Origin: Exiguobacterium acetylicum
GTDB lineage: Bacteria > Bacillota > Bacilli > Exiguobacteriales > Exiguobacteriaceae
Length of the DNA: 64,000 nucleotides
Assembly: GCF_019890935.1 (NCBI RefSeq)
Contig: NZ_CP082333.1
Coordinates: 2,878,001-2,942,000 of the forward strand
Direction of reading: 5' to 3'
Part shown: positions 26,014-34,339 of the stretch, piece by piece
Layout: each line of letters opens with the position of its first letter
Numbering within the stretch: position 1 is the stretch's first letter
Notes under the pieces: model-generated
What the model was told of the DNA's origin: nothing
Seen by the model: only the letters and a program-made list of their open reading frames with translations
Databases searched by the model: none
Translations under genes and position numbers: made by a program

Positions 26014-27579
26014 ATGCCATCCTTGTTTCTTTTTACGATCGTCTATCTGATTCCGACCTTCATCATGTTCTACATGTCGATTGATATATTTTTACGCAAT
26101 CCATCACGTCCGCAACACCGACTGCTTAGCTTATTCACGTTCGCTTACGGGATGTTGTTCCTTGGTGAATTTTTCCGGAATGCCTCCCCGATCGAGTTTA
26201 GTCCGGCATTCGTGACCTACTGGTTCGGAAACGCTGGTCTGATCGTCTTCAGTACATCGCTCCACTTCATCTTTCGCGTCTCGAATTTGTGGAAACGAAT
26301 GCCACGCTTACTGTACCCATGGATCTTCTATCTGCCGATGGGCGTCGTGCTGACGACATACGTCTTCCAGACGAACGTCATCAACAGTCAGCAATTCACA
26401 CAGGTCGGACAGTTCATCTACCCTGAATTCAACACACAATATCTAGTGACGATGACGGTCGGGAACATCTTCCATCTTCTTGTCATCGGTCTGCTCGTGT
26501 ACGCACGGACACACTTGAAAGATGCACGTCGTGGCATTATCAACGTCTTACTCAGTGTCGCGATTCTCGTTCTCGCGTGGGATATCGTCTTCGGCTACTG
26601 GTCGTTCTACGGCATCATGCCACCGTATGCCTATATGTATGGCGGTTTGTTCTGGGCAGGAGCACTGGCGATCGCAATGCGCCGATTCGATTATCTCGCG
26701 TCCTATCAGAAGCGTTTCGCGACGCTCTACAATTTGAATCCTTCGGCAATCCTGCTACTCGACCGGGATGGACGAATCGAGAGCGCCAATCCAGCCGCTC
26801 ATCGCCTGTTTGAGACCGATGACTTAACGGCATGTACGTTTTCGACCTACTTGCCGGATAAAAAACAAGCCGATTGGTCGCTGCATTATATGACGCACTT
26901 TTTATCACAGCGGAAGTTCAACGAATTCGAGACGAAGATTTTGACAGCGCAACAGCAAGAACGCTACGTCGTCATGGATGCCGACTTCGTCTTCATCGAA
27001 CAAGAGCTGCACGGGATGCTGTTGATTCGTGATATCCAGTCCTTCAAGGAAGCGGAGCAGACAATTCGTTTCTTCGCCTACCACGATCCGTTGACGAAGA
27101 TTGCGAATCGCCGGAGCTTTTACGAACGTGCGGCGCAAGAGTTACTCGAGCTTGATCATATCGCGATCATCGTCGTCGATCTCGACGGTTTCAAAGCCAT
27201 CAACGATACGTACGGTCATCAGATTGGCGATGCCTTTTTGATTCATATCGCTCGTCTACTTGAACATCATGCGGAACAGAATGGGTTCGCCGCCCGTGTC
27301 GGTGGCGACGAATTCTTCTTACTCTATCGTCATCCGACTGTCGCTACGCTCCATGCCTATGCTGCGAATTTGTTGACGTACTTGCAAGACAACCCTTACC
27401 GGTTCGCTGAAGAAACCATTGAAATCCGAACGAGTATCGGACTTAGTTACTCACCCAATCATGGCGTCGATCTCGACACGCTGATTCAGCATGCTGACCA
27501 AGCGATGTATCGCGTCAAACATGCCGGAAAGAATGATTATTTCATTCATGATACGATGGACTCGACGCAACGATCCTAA
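26014..27579 (+). CDS. Diguanylate cyclase with seven-TM N-terminus and PAS domain
   Basis: 521 aa. About seven hydrophobic helices fill residues 1-235, a PAS-like domain follows (LYNLNPSAILLLDRDGRIESANPA, read in parts), and the GGDEF domain occupies about 355-515. The active-site motif GGDEF is intact at 430-434. The inhibitory RxxD site five residues upstream is absent (EQNG), so product feedback inhibition is not expected. It should make cyclic di-GMP in response to a membrane signal. It heads a tight cluster with a channel gene and an acyltransferase-like gene. Confidence 0.92.
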   Translation: MPSLFLFTIVYLIPTFIMFYMSIDIFLRNPSRPQHRLLSLFTFAYGMLFLGEFFRNASPIEFSPAFVTYWFGNAGLIVFSTSLHFIFRVSNLWKRMPRLLYPWIFYLPMGVVLTTYVFQTNVINSQQFTQVGQFIYPEFNTQYLVTMTVGNIFHLLVIGLLVYARTHLKDARRGIINVLLSVAILVLAWDIVFGYWSFYGIMPPYAYMYGGLFWAGALAIAMRRFDYLASYQKRFATLYNLNPSAILLLDRDGRIESANPAAHRLFETDDLTACTFSTYLPDKKQADWSLHYMTHFLSQRKFNEFETKILTAQQQERYVVMDADFVFIEQELHGMLLIRDIQSFKEAEQTIRFFAYHDPLTKIANRRSFYERAAQELLELDHIAIIVVDLDGFKAINDTYGHQIGDAFLIHIARLLEHHAEQNGFAARVGGDEFFLLYRHPTVATLHAYAANLLTYLQDNPYRFAEETIEIRTSIGLSYSPNHGVDLDTLIQHADQAMYRVKHAGKNDYFIHDTMDSTQRS

Positions 27580-27591
27580 AGGAGAGATTCC

Positions 27592-27921
27592 ATGATTTCT
27601 GTACTGACGATTTTTTCACGTTTATTCAAGGGATTGCGCCGCGCCTTTCACTTATCTTACTTTCGTGGTCTATTGATTCTCTGCCTGTTGACGCTCGTCT
27701 CCGGGACGATCTTCTATAGCACGGAAGAAAACCTGTCGATGGTGGATGCACTCTACTTTTGTATCACGACACTAAGTACGGTCGGGCATCCAACATTCGT
27801 TCCGACGACGACGCTCGGTAAGGTCTTTACGATGGCATATATCACGATTGGCTGCGGGTTGTTCTTAACACTGATTGCCACACTATCGTATGTCCTGATT
27901 AAACAACCGGAGGATGAATAA
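27592..27921 (+). CDS. Two-TM ion channel with unusual selectivity filter
   Basis: 109 aa. TM1 about residues 26-42, pore helix and filter 52-71, TM2 78-103: the Ion_trans_2 layout of simple K+ channels. The filter reads TTLSTVGHPTFVP, so the canonical TVGYGD is TVGHPT (residues 63-68). No regulatory RCK domain follows. It starts 12 bases after the cyclase gene with AAAGGAGAG as its ribosome site. Ion preference cannot be assumed. Confidence 0.8.
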   Translation: MISVLTIFSRLFKGLRRAFHLSYFRGLLILCLLTLVSGTIFYSTEENLSMVDALYFCITTLSTVGHPTFVPTTTLGKVFTMAYITIGCGLFLTLIATLSYVLIKQPEDE

Positions 27922-27934
27922 GGGGGAATGATCC

Positions 27935-28585
27935 ATGCGCCAAGCTGCCATCCAAAATAACTTCGATTGGTGTCGCCTCGTCTGTGAGTCAGCCGGTTGC
28001 CGGGTGACGGAAACTGATTCGACCTGGCACGCTCAAGGAAGCGTACCGAGCTATTATCCGGAACTGATGGTCCGACTTCCCCATCAGCGAATTGGTGTCA
28101 CGGATGTCTATAGCATCAAGGACTGCACGGCAAGCTATGATTTCTCGAATGCCGGTCTCAGTCATTTATTCACAGCGGAATGGATGACCCGCCCTGCCAT
28201 ACTCGATCGCCGTGCCCTTCCCGTCGATTGGTCCGTCGTGACGGATCTCGATCAGTTCGCTCGCTTCCAGTCGATCCAGGCAACACCGGAGTTGCCCACA
28301 ACATTATGGCAACATCCCGCTGTCCGCTTTTTCTATTCAGAGGCGCAACAAGCAAGTTGCATCGCCTACTCGAATCAAGTGACGACCGGACTGACGTACG
28401 TCAACTCCGATTACCTCGACGAACGCTTATGGGATGATATCGCACGTTTGAGTTCAGCACATTTTCCCGGTCAATCGCTCGTCGGTTACGAGTATGGTGA
28501 TCACCTGATCACGGCGCTTGAAGCCGGCTTTGACGATGTTGGTCCACTCGCGATCTGGATTCGCACGACGAATGATCACACATGA
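27935..28585 (+). CDS. Uncharacterised protein, GNAT-like C-terminus
   Basis: 216 aa, no signal peptide or membrane segment. The end GQSLVGYEYGDHLITALEAGFDDVGPLAIWIR (read in parts) resembles the acyl-CoA and closing strand region of some GNAT proteins (GYExGxxLxxALxxGFxxVGxLxIW). The N-terminal half is not recognised. It follows the channel gene by 13 bases with AAGGGGG before the ATG, and ends at a bidirectional terminator, so it belongs to the cyclase cluster. Function unknown. Confidence 0.65.
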   Translation: MRQAAIQNNFDWCRLVCESAGCRVTETDSTWHAQGSVPSYYPELMVRLPHQRIGVTDVYSIKDCTASYDFSNAGLSHLFTAEWMTRPAILDRRALPVDWSVVTDLDQFARFQSIQATPELPTTLWQHPAVRFFYSEAQQASCIAYSNQVTTGLTYVNSDYLDERLWDDIARLSSAHFPGQSLVGYEYGDHLITALEAGFDDVGPLAIWIRTTNDHT

Positions 28586-28640
28586 AAAAACCGAACCGAT
28601 TCCCTTCCTCTTGACGAAGGTGAATCGGTTCGGTTTTTTT
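28585..28640. terminator. Bidirectional terminator between the cyclase cluster and mgtE
   Basis: AAAAAACCGAACCGATTC pairs with GAATCGGTTCGGTTTTTT. It serves convergent transcripts from both sides. Confidence 0.92.
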
Positions 28641-30000
28641 ACATTAAGCGGCTAATGAATGCCGTGGCGATCCCGAAGTAGACGAGGAGCGACAAGATAT
28701 CGTTCAACGTCGTGATCAATGGTCCGGATGCGATTGCCGGGTCAATCTTTAGACGATGCAAGATCAGCGGAATGATCGTTCCAGCAAGTGTCCCAAAGAT
28801 CAACGTAATGACGAGCGAGCTGCCGACGACAAGACCTAAGACGGCACTTCCTTGCCAGACGTAGGCGATGACGGCAATCAAGATGCCACAAATGACACCA
28901 ATGATTAAACCAACCCAGAGTTCCCGCAAGATTAATCGAGTCGCGACCCGCTTATCGACTTCACGCGTAATCAATACGCGGACGACGACCGCGAGCGATT
29001 GGGTACCGGTATTTCCGGTCATCCCGGCAATCATTGGCATGAAGAAGGCGAGCGCGACGACTTTTGAGAGCGTCTCTTCGAACTGGCTGATGATCGATCC
29101 GGAGACGAGCCCGATGAACAATAGCAAGACGAGCCACGGCAAACGACGGGTCGCAGCAATCCACGGCTTCGTCTCGAAATCGATCGATTTACCGGACGCC
29201 GAGAGTTTCTCGATGTCTTCGTTCGCTTCTTCCCGTAAGACGTCAAGCGCATCATCGACCGTGATCAGTCCGACAAGAATATCGCCCTCGACGACGGGTA
29301 ACGAGACGAGATCATAGCGTTCGAACAGTTGCGCGACCTCTTCCTGATCGGTCTCTGCTGCGACCCGGATCACCTTCGTCTCCATGACGTCACTGATCCG
29401 TTCCGTATTTTCAGCTAAGATGACATCCCGGTATGAGATGACCCCAACGAGTTCACTGAGTTGATTGACGACGTAGACATAGTTGATCGTCTCCGAGTAT
29501 TCGATGTAGTCGCGCATCTTCTCGACCGTCTCACCGACCGTAAAATCCTCTCCGACCCAGATGAACCGGTTCGTCATCAAGCGTCCGGCCGTTTCTGGTG
29601 GATACGTCAAGAGATTGCGGACGATCAGAGCCTCGTCCGTCCGCATGCTGCCAAGCAAACGGTCGGTCTCTTCCGGTCCCAGTTCCTCAAGTACATCCGC
29701 GACATCATCGTTCTCCATTAAATCGAGGACGTGCCCGGCACGCTCGACGTCTAAACGACGTAAGACGGCGAGACGTTGCTCCCCTTCGAGCTCTTCGAGG
29801 ACATCTGCCAATCGCTCGTGATCGAGATAGTCGAGGAGTCGTGCCTGATCGTCTTCGCCCAACTCTTCATACACTTGCGCGATATCATACGGATAGACCT
29901 CTTCGATGACTTGCTGTGCTTGCTCCCGTTTTTCCTTCGCGAGTGCATCAAGCAAGAGCCACTTCCATTGCTGTTCTGCTGTCTGACGCAATCTCCTCAC
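28639..30000 (-). CDS. mgtE: Magnesium transporter MgtE
   Basis: Mg2+ channel gated by cytoplasmic Mg2+, 453 aa. The N domain (superhelix of LLDYLDHERLADVLEELEGE repeats, about residues 30-130), two CBS domains (about 135-250) and a five-helix C-terminal pore domain (MPMIAGMTGNTGTQSLAVVVR, with the family GNxGxQ) are all present. The start is not clear: GTG at 30000 and TTG nine bases later both sit too close to the GGGGGTGAGGAG ribosome site. No magnesium riboswitch is seen upstream. Confidence 0.94.
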   Translation of the reverse strand: MRRLRQTAEQQWKWLLLDALAKEKREQAQQVIEEVYPYDIAQVYEELGEDDQARLLDYLDHERLADVLEELEGEQRLAVLRRLDVERAGHVLDLMENDDVADVLEELGPEETDRLLGSMRTDEALIVRNLLTYPPETAGRLMTNRFIWVGEDFTVGETVEKMRDYIEYSETINYVYVVNQLSELVGVISYRDVILAENTERISDVMETKVIRVAAETDQEEVAQLFERYDLVSLPVVEGDILVGLITVDDALDVLREEANEDIEKLSASGKSIDFETKPWIAATRRLPWLVLLLFIGLVSGSIISQFEETLSKVVALAFFMPMIAGMTGNTGTQSLAVVVRVLITREVDKRVATRLILRELWVGLIIGVICGILIAVIAYVWQGSAVLGLVVGSSLVITLIFGTLAGTIIPLILHRLKIDPAIASGPLITTLNDILSLLVYFGIATAFISRLM

Positions 30001-30061
30001 CCCCTGTATTCTGCCTTTTCATCTTAGCACGAGTTGATTCGCGATCGATATCGAAAAACAG

Positions 30062-30090
30062 TTGACATCTGTTTCCTACGGCTTTAAAGT
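30062..30090 (+). promoter_or_regulatory. Promoter of the manganese transporter operon
   Basis: TTGACA (30062-30067), 17-base spacer, TAAAGT (30085-30090). The first MntR box begins at the last base of the -10 element. Confidence 0.65.
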
Positions 30091-30105
30091 TTGCCTTAAG
30101 GAAAC
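30090..30105 (+). promoter_or_regulatory. MntR box 1
   Basis: TTTGCCTTAAGGAAAC closely follows the MntR operator pattern (TTTGCMTWAGGRAAAC-like) of Bacillus mnt promoters. Its location over the start site predicts repression when manganese is plentiful. Confidence 0.78.
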
Positions 30106-30162
30106 ATTATTTGTAGACCAAATCTTTCTCCAGAAATTGGAGTTAAAATTTTTATCCTACTT

Positions 30163-30180
30163 TTTGCCCTAAGGAAACTT
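30163..30180 (+). promoter_or_regulatory. MntR box 2
   Basis: TTTGCCCTAAGGAAACTT, one base different from box 1 over the core, lies 73 bases downstream and 39 bases before the mntB start. Two boxes suggest tight or cooperative control. Confidence 0.75.
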
Positions 30181-30218
30181 TCCTTCTATATACCACAAAA
30201 CCAAAGGAGTGATCATTC

Positions 30219-30956
30219 ATGTACGCCCTTGACGTTGATCGTCTCACCGTCTCTTATTTTGATACCCATGCACTCGACGGAGTGTCCGTTCGCCTCCCGT
30301 TCGCTTCGTTGATTGGCATCATCGGACCGAACGGTGCTGGTAAATCCACATTCTTAAAAGCCATCCTCGGTCTGATCCCGGCTCGGATCGAGCAGTTACG
30401 CGTGCTCGACCAATCACTCGAAGACGTCCGGTCACGCGTCGCATATGTCCCGCAACGAAGTGCAATTGATTGGGACTTCCCGGTTCGTGTGCAGGATGTC
30501 GTGTTAATGGGCTGTTATCCGAAGCTCGGCTTATTCAAACGACCATCGAAGGCACAAAAAGCGTTCGCCATGGAATGCCTCGAGCGCGTCGGTATGGCGG
30601 GTCATGCCGAACGCCAAATCGGTGAACTGTCAGGTGGACAGCAACAACGGGTCTTTCTGGCGCGCGCCCTTGCCCAAGAAGCAGAGCTGCTATTGCTGGA
30701 CGAACCGTTCGTCGGCATCGATGTTGCGAGTGAACAGATGATCATCGAACTCTTACGGACCCTTCGAGCCGAAGGGCGGACGATCGTCGTCGTCCACCAT
30801 GATTTGCATAAAGCAGAGGACTACTTCGACACATTGATGCTGTTGAACAAACAACTGATCGCTGTCGGTCCGCCGTCTGATATCTTGACACCGGAATGGC
30901 TCGAACTAGCATATGGCTTACCCCTATTCGAACGACGCAAGGAGGGACAAGGATGA
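30219..30956 (+). CDS. mntB: Manganese/zinc ABC transporter ATP-binding protein
   Basis: 245 aa. Walker A GPNGAGKSTF, signature LSGGQQQRVFLARAL, Walker B LLLDEPFVGID. The block VPQRSAIDWDFPV is typical of the Mn/Zn (MntB/TroB/PsaB) branch. AAAGGAG precedes the ATG by 8 bases. First gene of a three-gene operon (ATPase, permease, binding protein) under two MntR boxes. Confidence 0.94.
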   Translation: MYALDVDRLTVSYFDTHALDGVSVRLPFASLIGIIGPNGAGKSTFLKAILGLIPARIEQLRVLDQSLEDVRSRVAYVPQRSAIDWDFPVRVQDVVLMGCYPKLGLFKRPSKAQKAFAMECLERVGMAGHAERQIGELSGGQQQRVFLARALAQEAELLLLDEPFVGIDVASEQMIIELLRTLRAEGRTIVVVHHDLHKAEDYFDTLMLLNKQLIAVGPPSDILTPEWLELAYGLPLFERRKEGQG

Positions 30957-31798
30957 CGTTCATCGAGGCATTACTTCAGTATGAGTTCTTACAAAAAGCG
31001 ATGATCACCGCCGTCATGGTCGGCATCATCTGTGGTGTGATCGGTTGTTTCATCATCCTTCGCGGAATGTCGTTGATGGGGGACGCAATCTCGCACGCCG
31101 TTTTACCTGGTGTTGCGATTTCCTACCTACTCGGGATCAACTTCCTGATCGGTGCTGTCGTGACGGGTCTCGTGACAGCGCTCGGAATCGGCTTCGTTAG
31201 CCAGAACAGTCGCATCAAGAACGATACGGCAATCGGAATCATGTTCACATCGGCCTTCGCCCTCGGGATCATCCTGATTTCGTTCTTGCGTAGCAGTAGC
31301 GATCTCTATCACATTCTGTTTGGTAACGTCCTCGCGGTCCGTCCGAGCGACATGTGGATGACCGTCATCATCGGATTGATCGTCCTCGGTGGAATCTTCT
31401 TGTTCTACAAAGAGTTGCTGATCAGCTCGTTTGATCCAACGATGGCGCAAGCCTATGGACTATCAACGCGCTGGATTCATTACGGACTGATGACGTTACT
31501 GACACTCGTCACCGTCGCTTCACTTCAGACCGTCGGCATCATCCTCGTCGTCGCGATGTTGATCACACCAGCAGCGACCGCGTATTTACTGACGAACCGC
31601 CTCTCACGGATGCTGTTCCTAGCGGCAGGATTCGGTACGTTGTCCGCCATCGTCGGACTGTATTTCAGCTTCACCTATAATCTATCTTCCGGTGCGTCGA
31701 TCGTCCTCGTCGCGACGACGTTGTTCGCACTCGTCTTTGTCTTCTCACCACGTCACGGTCTGATGCGTCACCGGAAACGAAAGGAGTCTACTGTATGA
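30953..31798 (+). CDS. mntC: Manganese/zinc ABC transporter permease
   Basis: 281 aa with eight to nine hydrophobic helices. GIICGVIGCFIILRGMSLMGDAISHAVLPG (read in parts) and the family ISHAVLPGVAISY block are clear. The start at 30953 overlaps the ATPase stop by four bases (ATGA) and has GGAGGGACAAGG ahead of it. Only one permease gene is present, so it should work as a homodimer, unlike the mntC/mntD pair of B. subtilis. Confidence 0.93.
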   Translation: MTFIEALLQYEFLQKAMITAVMVGIICGVIGCFIILRGMSLMGDAISHAVLPGVAISYLLGINFLIGAVVTGLVTALGIGFVSQNSRIKNDTAIGIMFTSAFALGIILISFLRSSSDLYHILFGNVLAVRPSDMWMTVIIGLIVLGGIFLFYKELLISSFDPTMAQAYGLSTRWIHYGLMTLLTLVTVASLQTVGIILVVAMLITPAATAYLLTNRLSRMLFLAAGFGTLSAIVGLYFSFTYNLSSGASIVLVATTLFALVFVFSPRHGLMRHRKRKESTV

Positions 31799-32712
31799 AA
31801 GTAAAACTTTTTCTGTTCGTCCTCCTCAGCACAGTGTTACTTGCTGCTTGTTCGACACCAGCAGAAGATAATGGAAAGCTGAAGGTCGTTGCGACATATT
31901 CGATCCTCGCTGACCTCGCACGTGAGGTCGGCGGTGAACATGTCGATGTCCACAGCATGGTCAAGATCGGTGCAAATCCGCACGAGTATGATCCACTTCC
32001 AGCAGACGTACAAGCGATGGCGGATGCTGACGTCGTCTTCTACAACGGGTTGAACTTAGAAGCCGGCGGTGCGTGGTTCGATAAACTGCGGGCAACGACT
32101 GGCAAAGACGCATCTGACGCGCCCGTCTATCGTTTAAGTAAAGGCGTCGAACCGAAATACCTGACGACGAAAGGCAAGGAATCGGAGACCGATCCGCACG
32201 CGTGGCTCGACGTAAGCAATGGGATACGCTACGTCGAAAACGTCAAGCAGGCATTAATCAAGGAAGATCCAAAGCACAAAGCCGACTACGAAAAAAATGC
32301 CGATTCTTATATCGAAAAACTGCAGACGCTTGATCAGGAAGCGAAACAGCAGTTTGCCGCTATTCCGAAAGCAGAACGTCATCTTGTCACGAGCGAAGGA
32401 GCCTTCAAATACTTCGGAACCGCCTATGACGTCAAAGCGGATTATATTTGGGAGATCAACTCAGATAATCAAGGAACTCCGGCTCAAGTCCGCCGGATCG
32501 TTGATACGATCAAGGAGCAAGATATCCCTGTCTTATTCGTCGAAACAAGCGTCGATCGACGGAGCATGGAAACCGTCTCAAGGGAGACTGGCGTTCCGAT
32601 CGGCGGCACACTCTTCACTGATTCGCTTGGCGCACCTGGAAAAGACGGTGATACGTATTACAGCATGATGCAAACAAACATCGAGACGATCACAACAGCA
32701 CTTGCCAAGTAA
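31795..32712 (+). CDS. mntA: Manganese-binding lipoprotein of the ABC importer
   Basis: 305 aa cluster A-I binding protein. Lipobox LLAAC with Cys19. The four metal ligands of the family are in place: His63 (NPHEYDP), His135 (DPHAWLD), Glu201 (TSEGAF) and Asp276 (FTDSLG); this His-His-Glu-Asp set favours Mn2+. Start overlaps the permease stop (ATGA). The MntR boxes upstream support manganese rather than zinc. Confidence 0.93.
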   Translation: MKVKLFLFVLLSTVLLAACSTPAEDNGKLKVVATYSILADLAREVGGEHVDVHSMVKIGANPHEYDPLPADVQAMADADVVFYNGLNLEAGGAWFDKLRATTGKDASDAPVYRLSKGVEPKYLTTKGKESETDPHAWLDVSNGIRYVENVKQALIKEDPKHKADYEKNADSYIEKLQTLDQEAKQQFAAIPKAERHLVTSEGAFKYFGTAYDVKADYIWEINSDNQGTPAQVRRIVDTIKEQDIPVLFVETSVDRRSMETVSRETGVPIGGTLFTDSLGAPGKDGDTYYSMMQTNIETITTALAK

Positions 32713-32788
32713 GCGTCAACAAATCGTCACGCCTTCTGGATACGTCTTTCCTTATAATGAAAGCAAGACGATGAAAGAGAGGCTTCCT

Positions 32789-33301
32789 ATGCAGACACGA
32801 CTTTATCGTTTCGCACTTCCACTCAGCCTTAGCCTGCTTCTTGCCGCGTGCGGGACGGCTGATCAAACGGGTGCTCCGAAAACAGAACAGACGAATCACG
32901 GAGACCATGCGGACCATGCCAGCCACGGTGCTGGTGATCAACTCGAGAAGACCGCGGGACCAGACACATTACCCGCTTTTCTGAACGAACAGGATGAGTC
33001 GATCCAGACAATTTACCGCTCCGTCGCTAAACATCCTGATCTCTTGAAGAAAATGCCTTGTTATTGCGGTTGCGGCGAATCTGCTGGTCATACAAGCAAC
33101 TATGACTGCTTCATCGAAGAGCAGACTGCTAGTTCCACGACCTGGACGACGCACGGCATCACGTGCGGCACCTGTCTCGATATCGCAGCACAGTCGATTG
33201 TCGCTTATCAAAAAGGTAGCTCCGTCAAGGAAATCCGGACTGCCATCGATCAAGCGTACGCGAAGACTGCTGGCACACCGACGCCGACGCCAGCGCTTTA
33301 A
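32789..33301 (+). CDS. PCYCGC-motif lipoprotein with His-rich segment
   Basis: 170 aa, secreted and lipid-anchored: signal ending LLLAAC with Cys21. A His/Asp stretch NHGDHADHASHG (about residues 36-47) is followed by KKMPCYCGCGESAGH with Cys91, Cys93 and Cys95 and a later YDCF and TCGTC. This is the PCYCGC family, of unknown function but plausibly metal-binding. It lies 76 bases after mntA with its own AGAGAGG site. The start at 32789 is preferred over an upstream frame to 32702 that overlaps mntA. Confidence 0.85.
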   Translation: MQTRLYRFALPLSLSLLLAACGTADQTGAPKTEQTNHGDHADHASHGAGDQLEKTAGPDTLPAFLNEQDESIQTIYRSVAKHPDLLKKMPCYCGCGESAGHTSNYDCFIEEQTASSTTWTTHGITCGTCLDIAAQSIVAYQKGSSVKEIRTAIDQAYAKTAGTPTPTPAL

Positions 33302-33350
33302 AAATAGCCTGCTTCTTGTCACGAACCATGTGATCTGAAGCAGGCTATTT
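33302..33350. terminator. Terminator after the PCYCGC gene, also usable by the VOC gene
   Basis: AAATAGCCTGCTTC pairs with GAAGCAGGCTATTT. The loop is about 20 bases. Confidence 0.75.
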
Positions 33351-33353
33351 CGT

Positions 33354-33722
33354 TTAGACCGTCACAGCAACTTGCGCCGTCAACGCCATCGTATTTTGTT
33401 CCGAATCCTTAAAGAACGCCATCCACGTCTCTTCCGTCTCGGAACGCGTAATCATGTGTGGTTCTCCGAGAAAAACGACACCTTGTTCTTGCATCCGCTT
33501 ATATTCTACTTGCAACGAATCAACCTCAAAATATATAACGGAACTCGGATGATCGAATGCCTCTGTCTCTGGCAAAGTTAACATTAATTGAATATTCCCA
33601 CACTGAAGGAAAACCATCGTCTCGAGTTCAAATAGGACGGATAATTGCAACACATCCCGATAAAATGCTGTACTACGCTTAATATCCTTCACTGGAATTC
33701 CAATCTGTTGAATGCGTTTCAT
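33354..33722 (-). CDS. VOC-family protein (glyoxalase/bleomycin-resistance fold)
   Basis: 122 aa. IQQIGIPVKDIKRSTAFYRDVLQL is the first beta-alpha-beta-beta-beta unit; HPSSVIYFEVDSL and GEPHMITRSETEETWMAFFKDSEQN the second. Substrate unknown. Its ATG overlaps the stop of the preceding gene (ATGA), with GGGAGGAAATGAA before it, so the two are coupled. Confidence 0.88.
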   Translation of the reverse strand: MKRIQQIGIPVKDIKRSTAFYRDVLQLSVLFELETMVFLQCGNIQLMLTLPETEAFDHPSSVIYFEVDSLQVEYKRMQEQGVVFLGEPHMITRSETEETWMAFFKDSEQNTMALTAQVAVTV

Positions 33723-34159
33723 TTCATTTCCTCCCTCTGTTTGGCTCGTAAGACAAGCGGTCGACCCGACAACAGCTCATCCAGTTGATAGTACGTATGT
33801 GCCCGAATCGGTCGATCCGTTCGTGGCAGGTGACGAAGCTCATATGCCACTTCGAGTAAGTAAAACTTGTATTCCTCCCCTTCATCAAAACCGAAGCTCG
33901 CGCGCCGTTCTTCGATATACGCAAGGACACGCTCCTGTTGTGAGAACGAGAGCCGCTGGACTTGTGGGGCGAGTGCCTCGTGCGGAGAGAGCACGATTTC
34001 CCGCTCCGTGCGATACAATCGATGCATGACGCCACCACTTTGACGCAAGGCAATCAGACGCGCGGGTCGATATGGACGGGGGTGCGGATGCGCATGGACG
34101 AGGTAACGTTCAATCGTGACTTGAGTCGGTCCTGCCGGTAGAGAGATGACGTCATACAT
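33719..34159 (-). CDS. Uncharacterised protein coupled to a VOC protein
   Basis: 146 aa, no membrane segment or signal peptide, not recognised. It is rich in His/Arg/Pro near residues 22-36 (HAHPHPRPYRPARLIALR) and has a helical middle (SFSQQERVLAYIEERRASFGFDEGEEYKFYLLEVAYELRHL, read in parts). It overlaps the VOC gene by four bases. GAAGGAG precedes the ATG by 9 bases, which supports real translation. Confidence 0.65.
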   Translation of the reverse strand: MYDVISLPAGPTQVTIERYLVHAHPHPRPYRPARLIALRQSGGVMHRLYRTEREIVLSPHEALAPQVQRLSFSQQERVLAYIEERRASFGFDEGEEYKFYLLEVAYELRHLPRTDRPIRAHTYYQLDELLSGRPLVLRAKQREEMK

Positions 34160-34339
34160 ACAAAATCGCTCCTTCTCAAAAAATAATAGCTACTCTCATA
34201 TGCTACCATATCTATCTAGCATTATTCCGTTGACGACAGAAGGGGAATCCGTTTTCAAAGTTTCGCAACTGGTTTTAAGACGAAGCGAGCGTGGAACAGA
34301 TGGAGAGAAGCGATTCCTATCTGGAAAGGATGATTGTAG

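Noticed and set aside
28868-29317. 149-residue plus-strand frame inside mgtE
   Set aside because: Antisense to an intact mgtE; no ribosome site or family feature.
30010-30060. Magnesium (M-box) riboswitch before mgtE
   Set aside because: The short upstream stretch before the opposite promoter has none of the conserved M-box segments.
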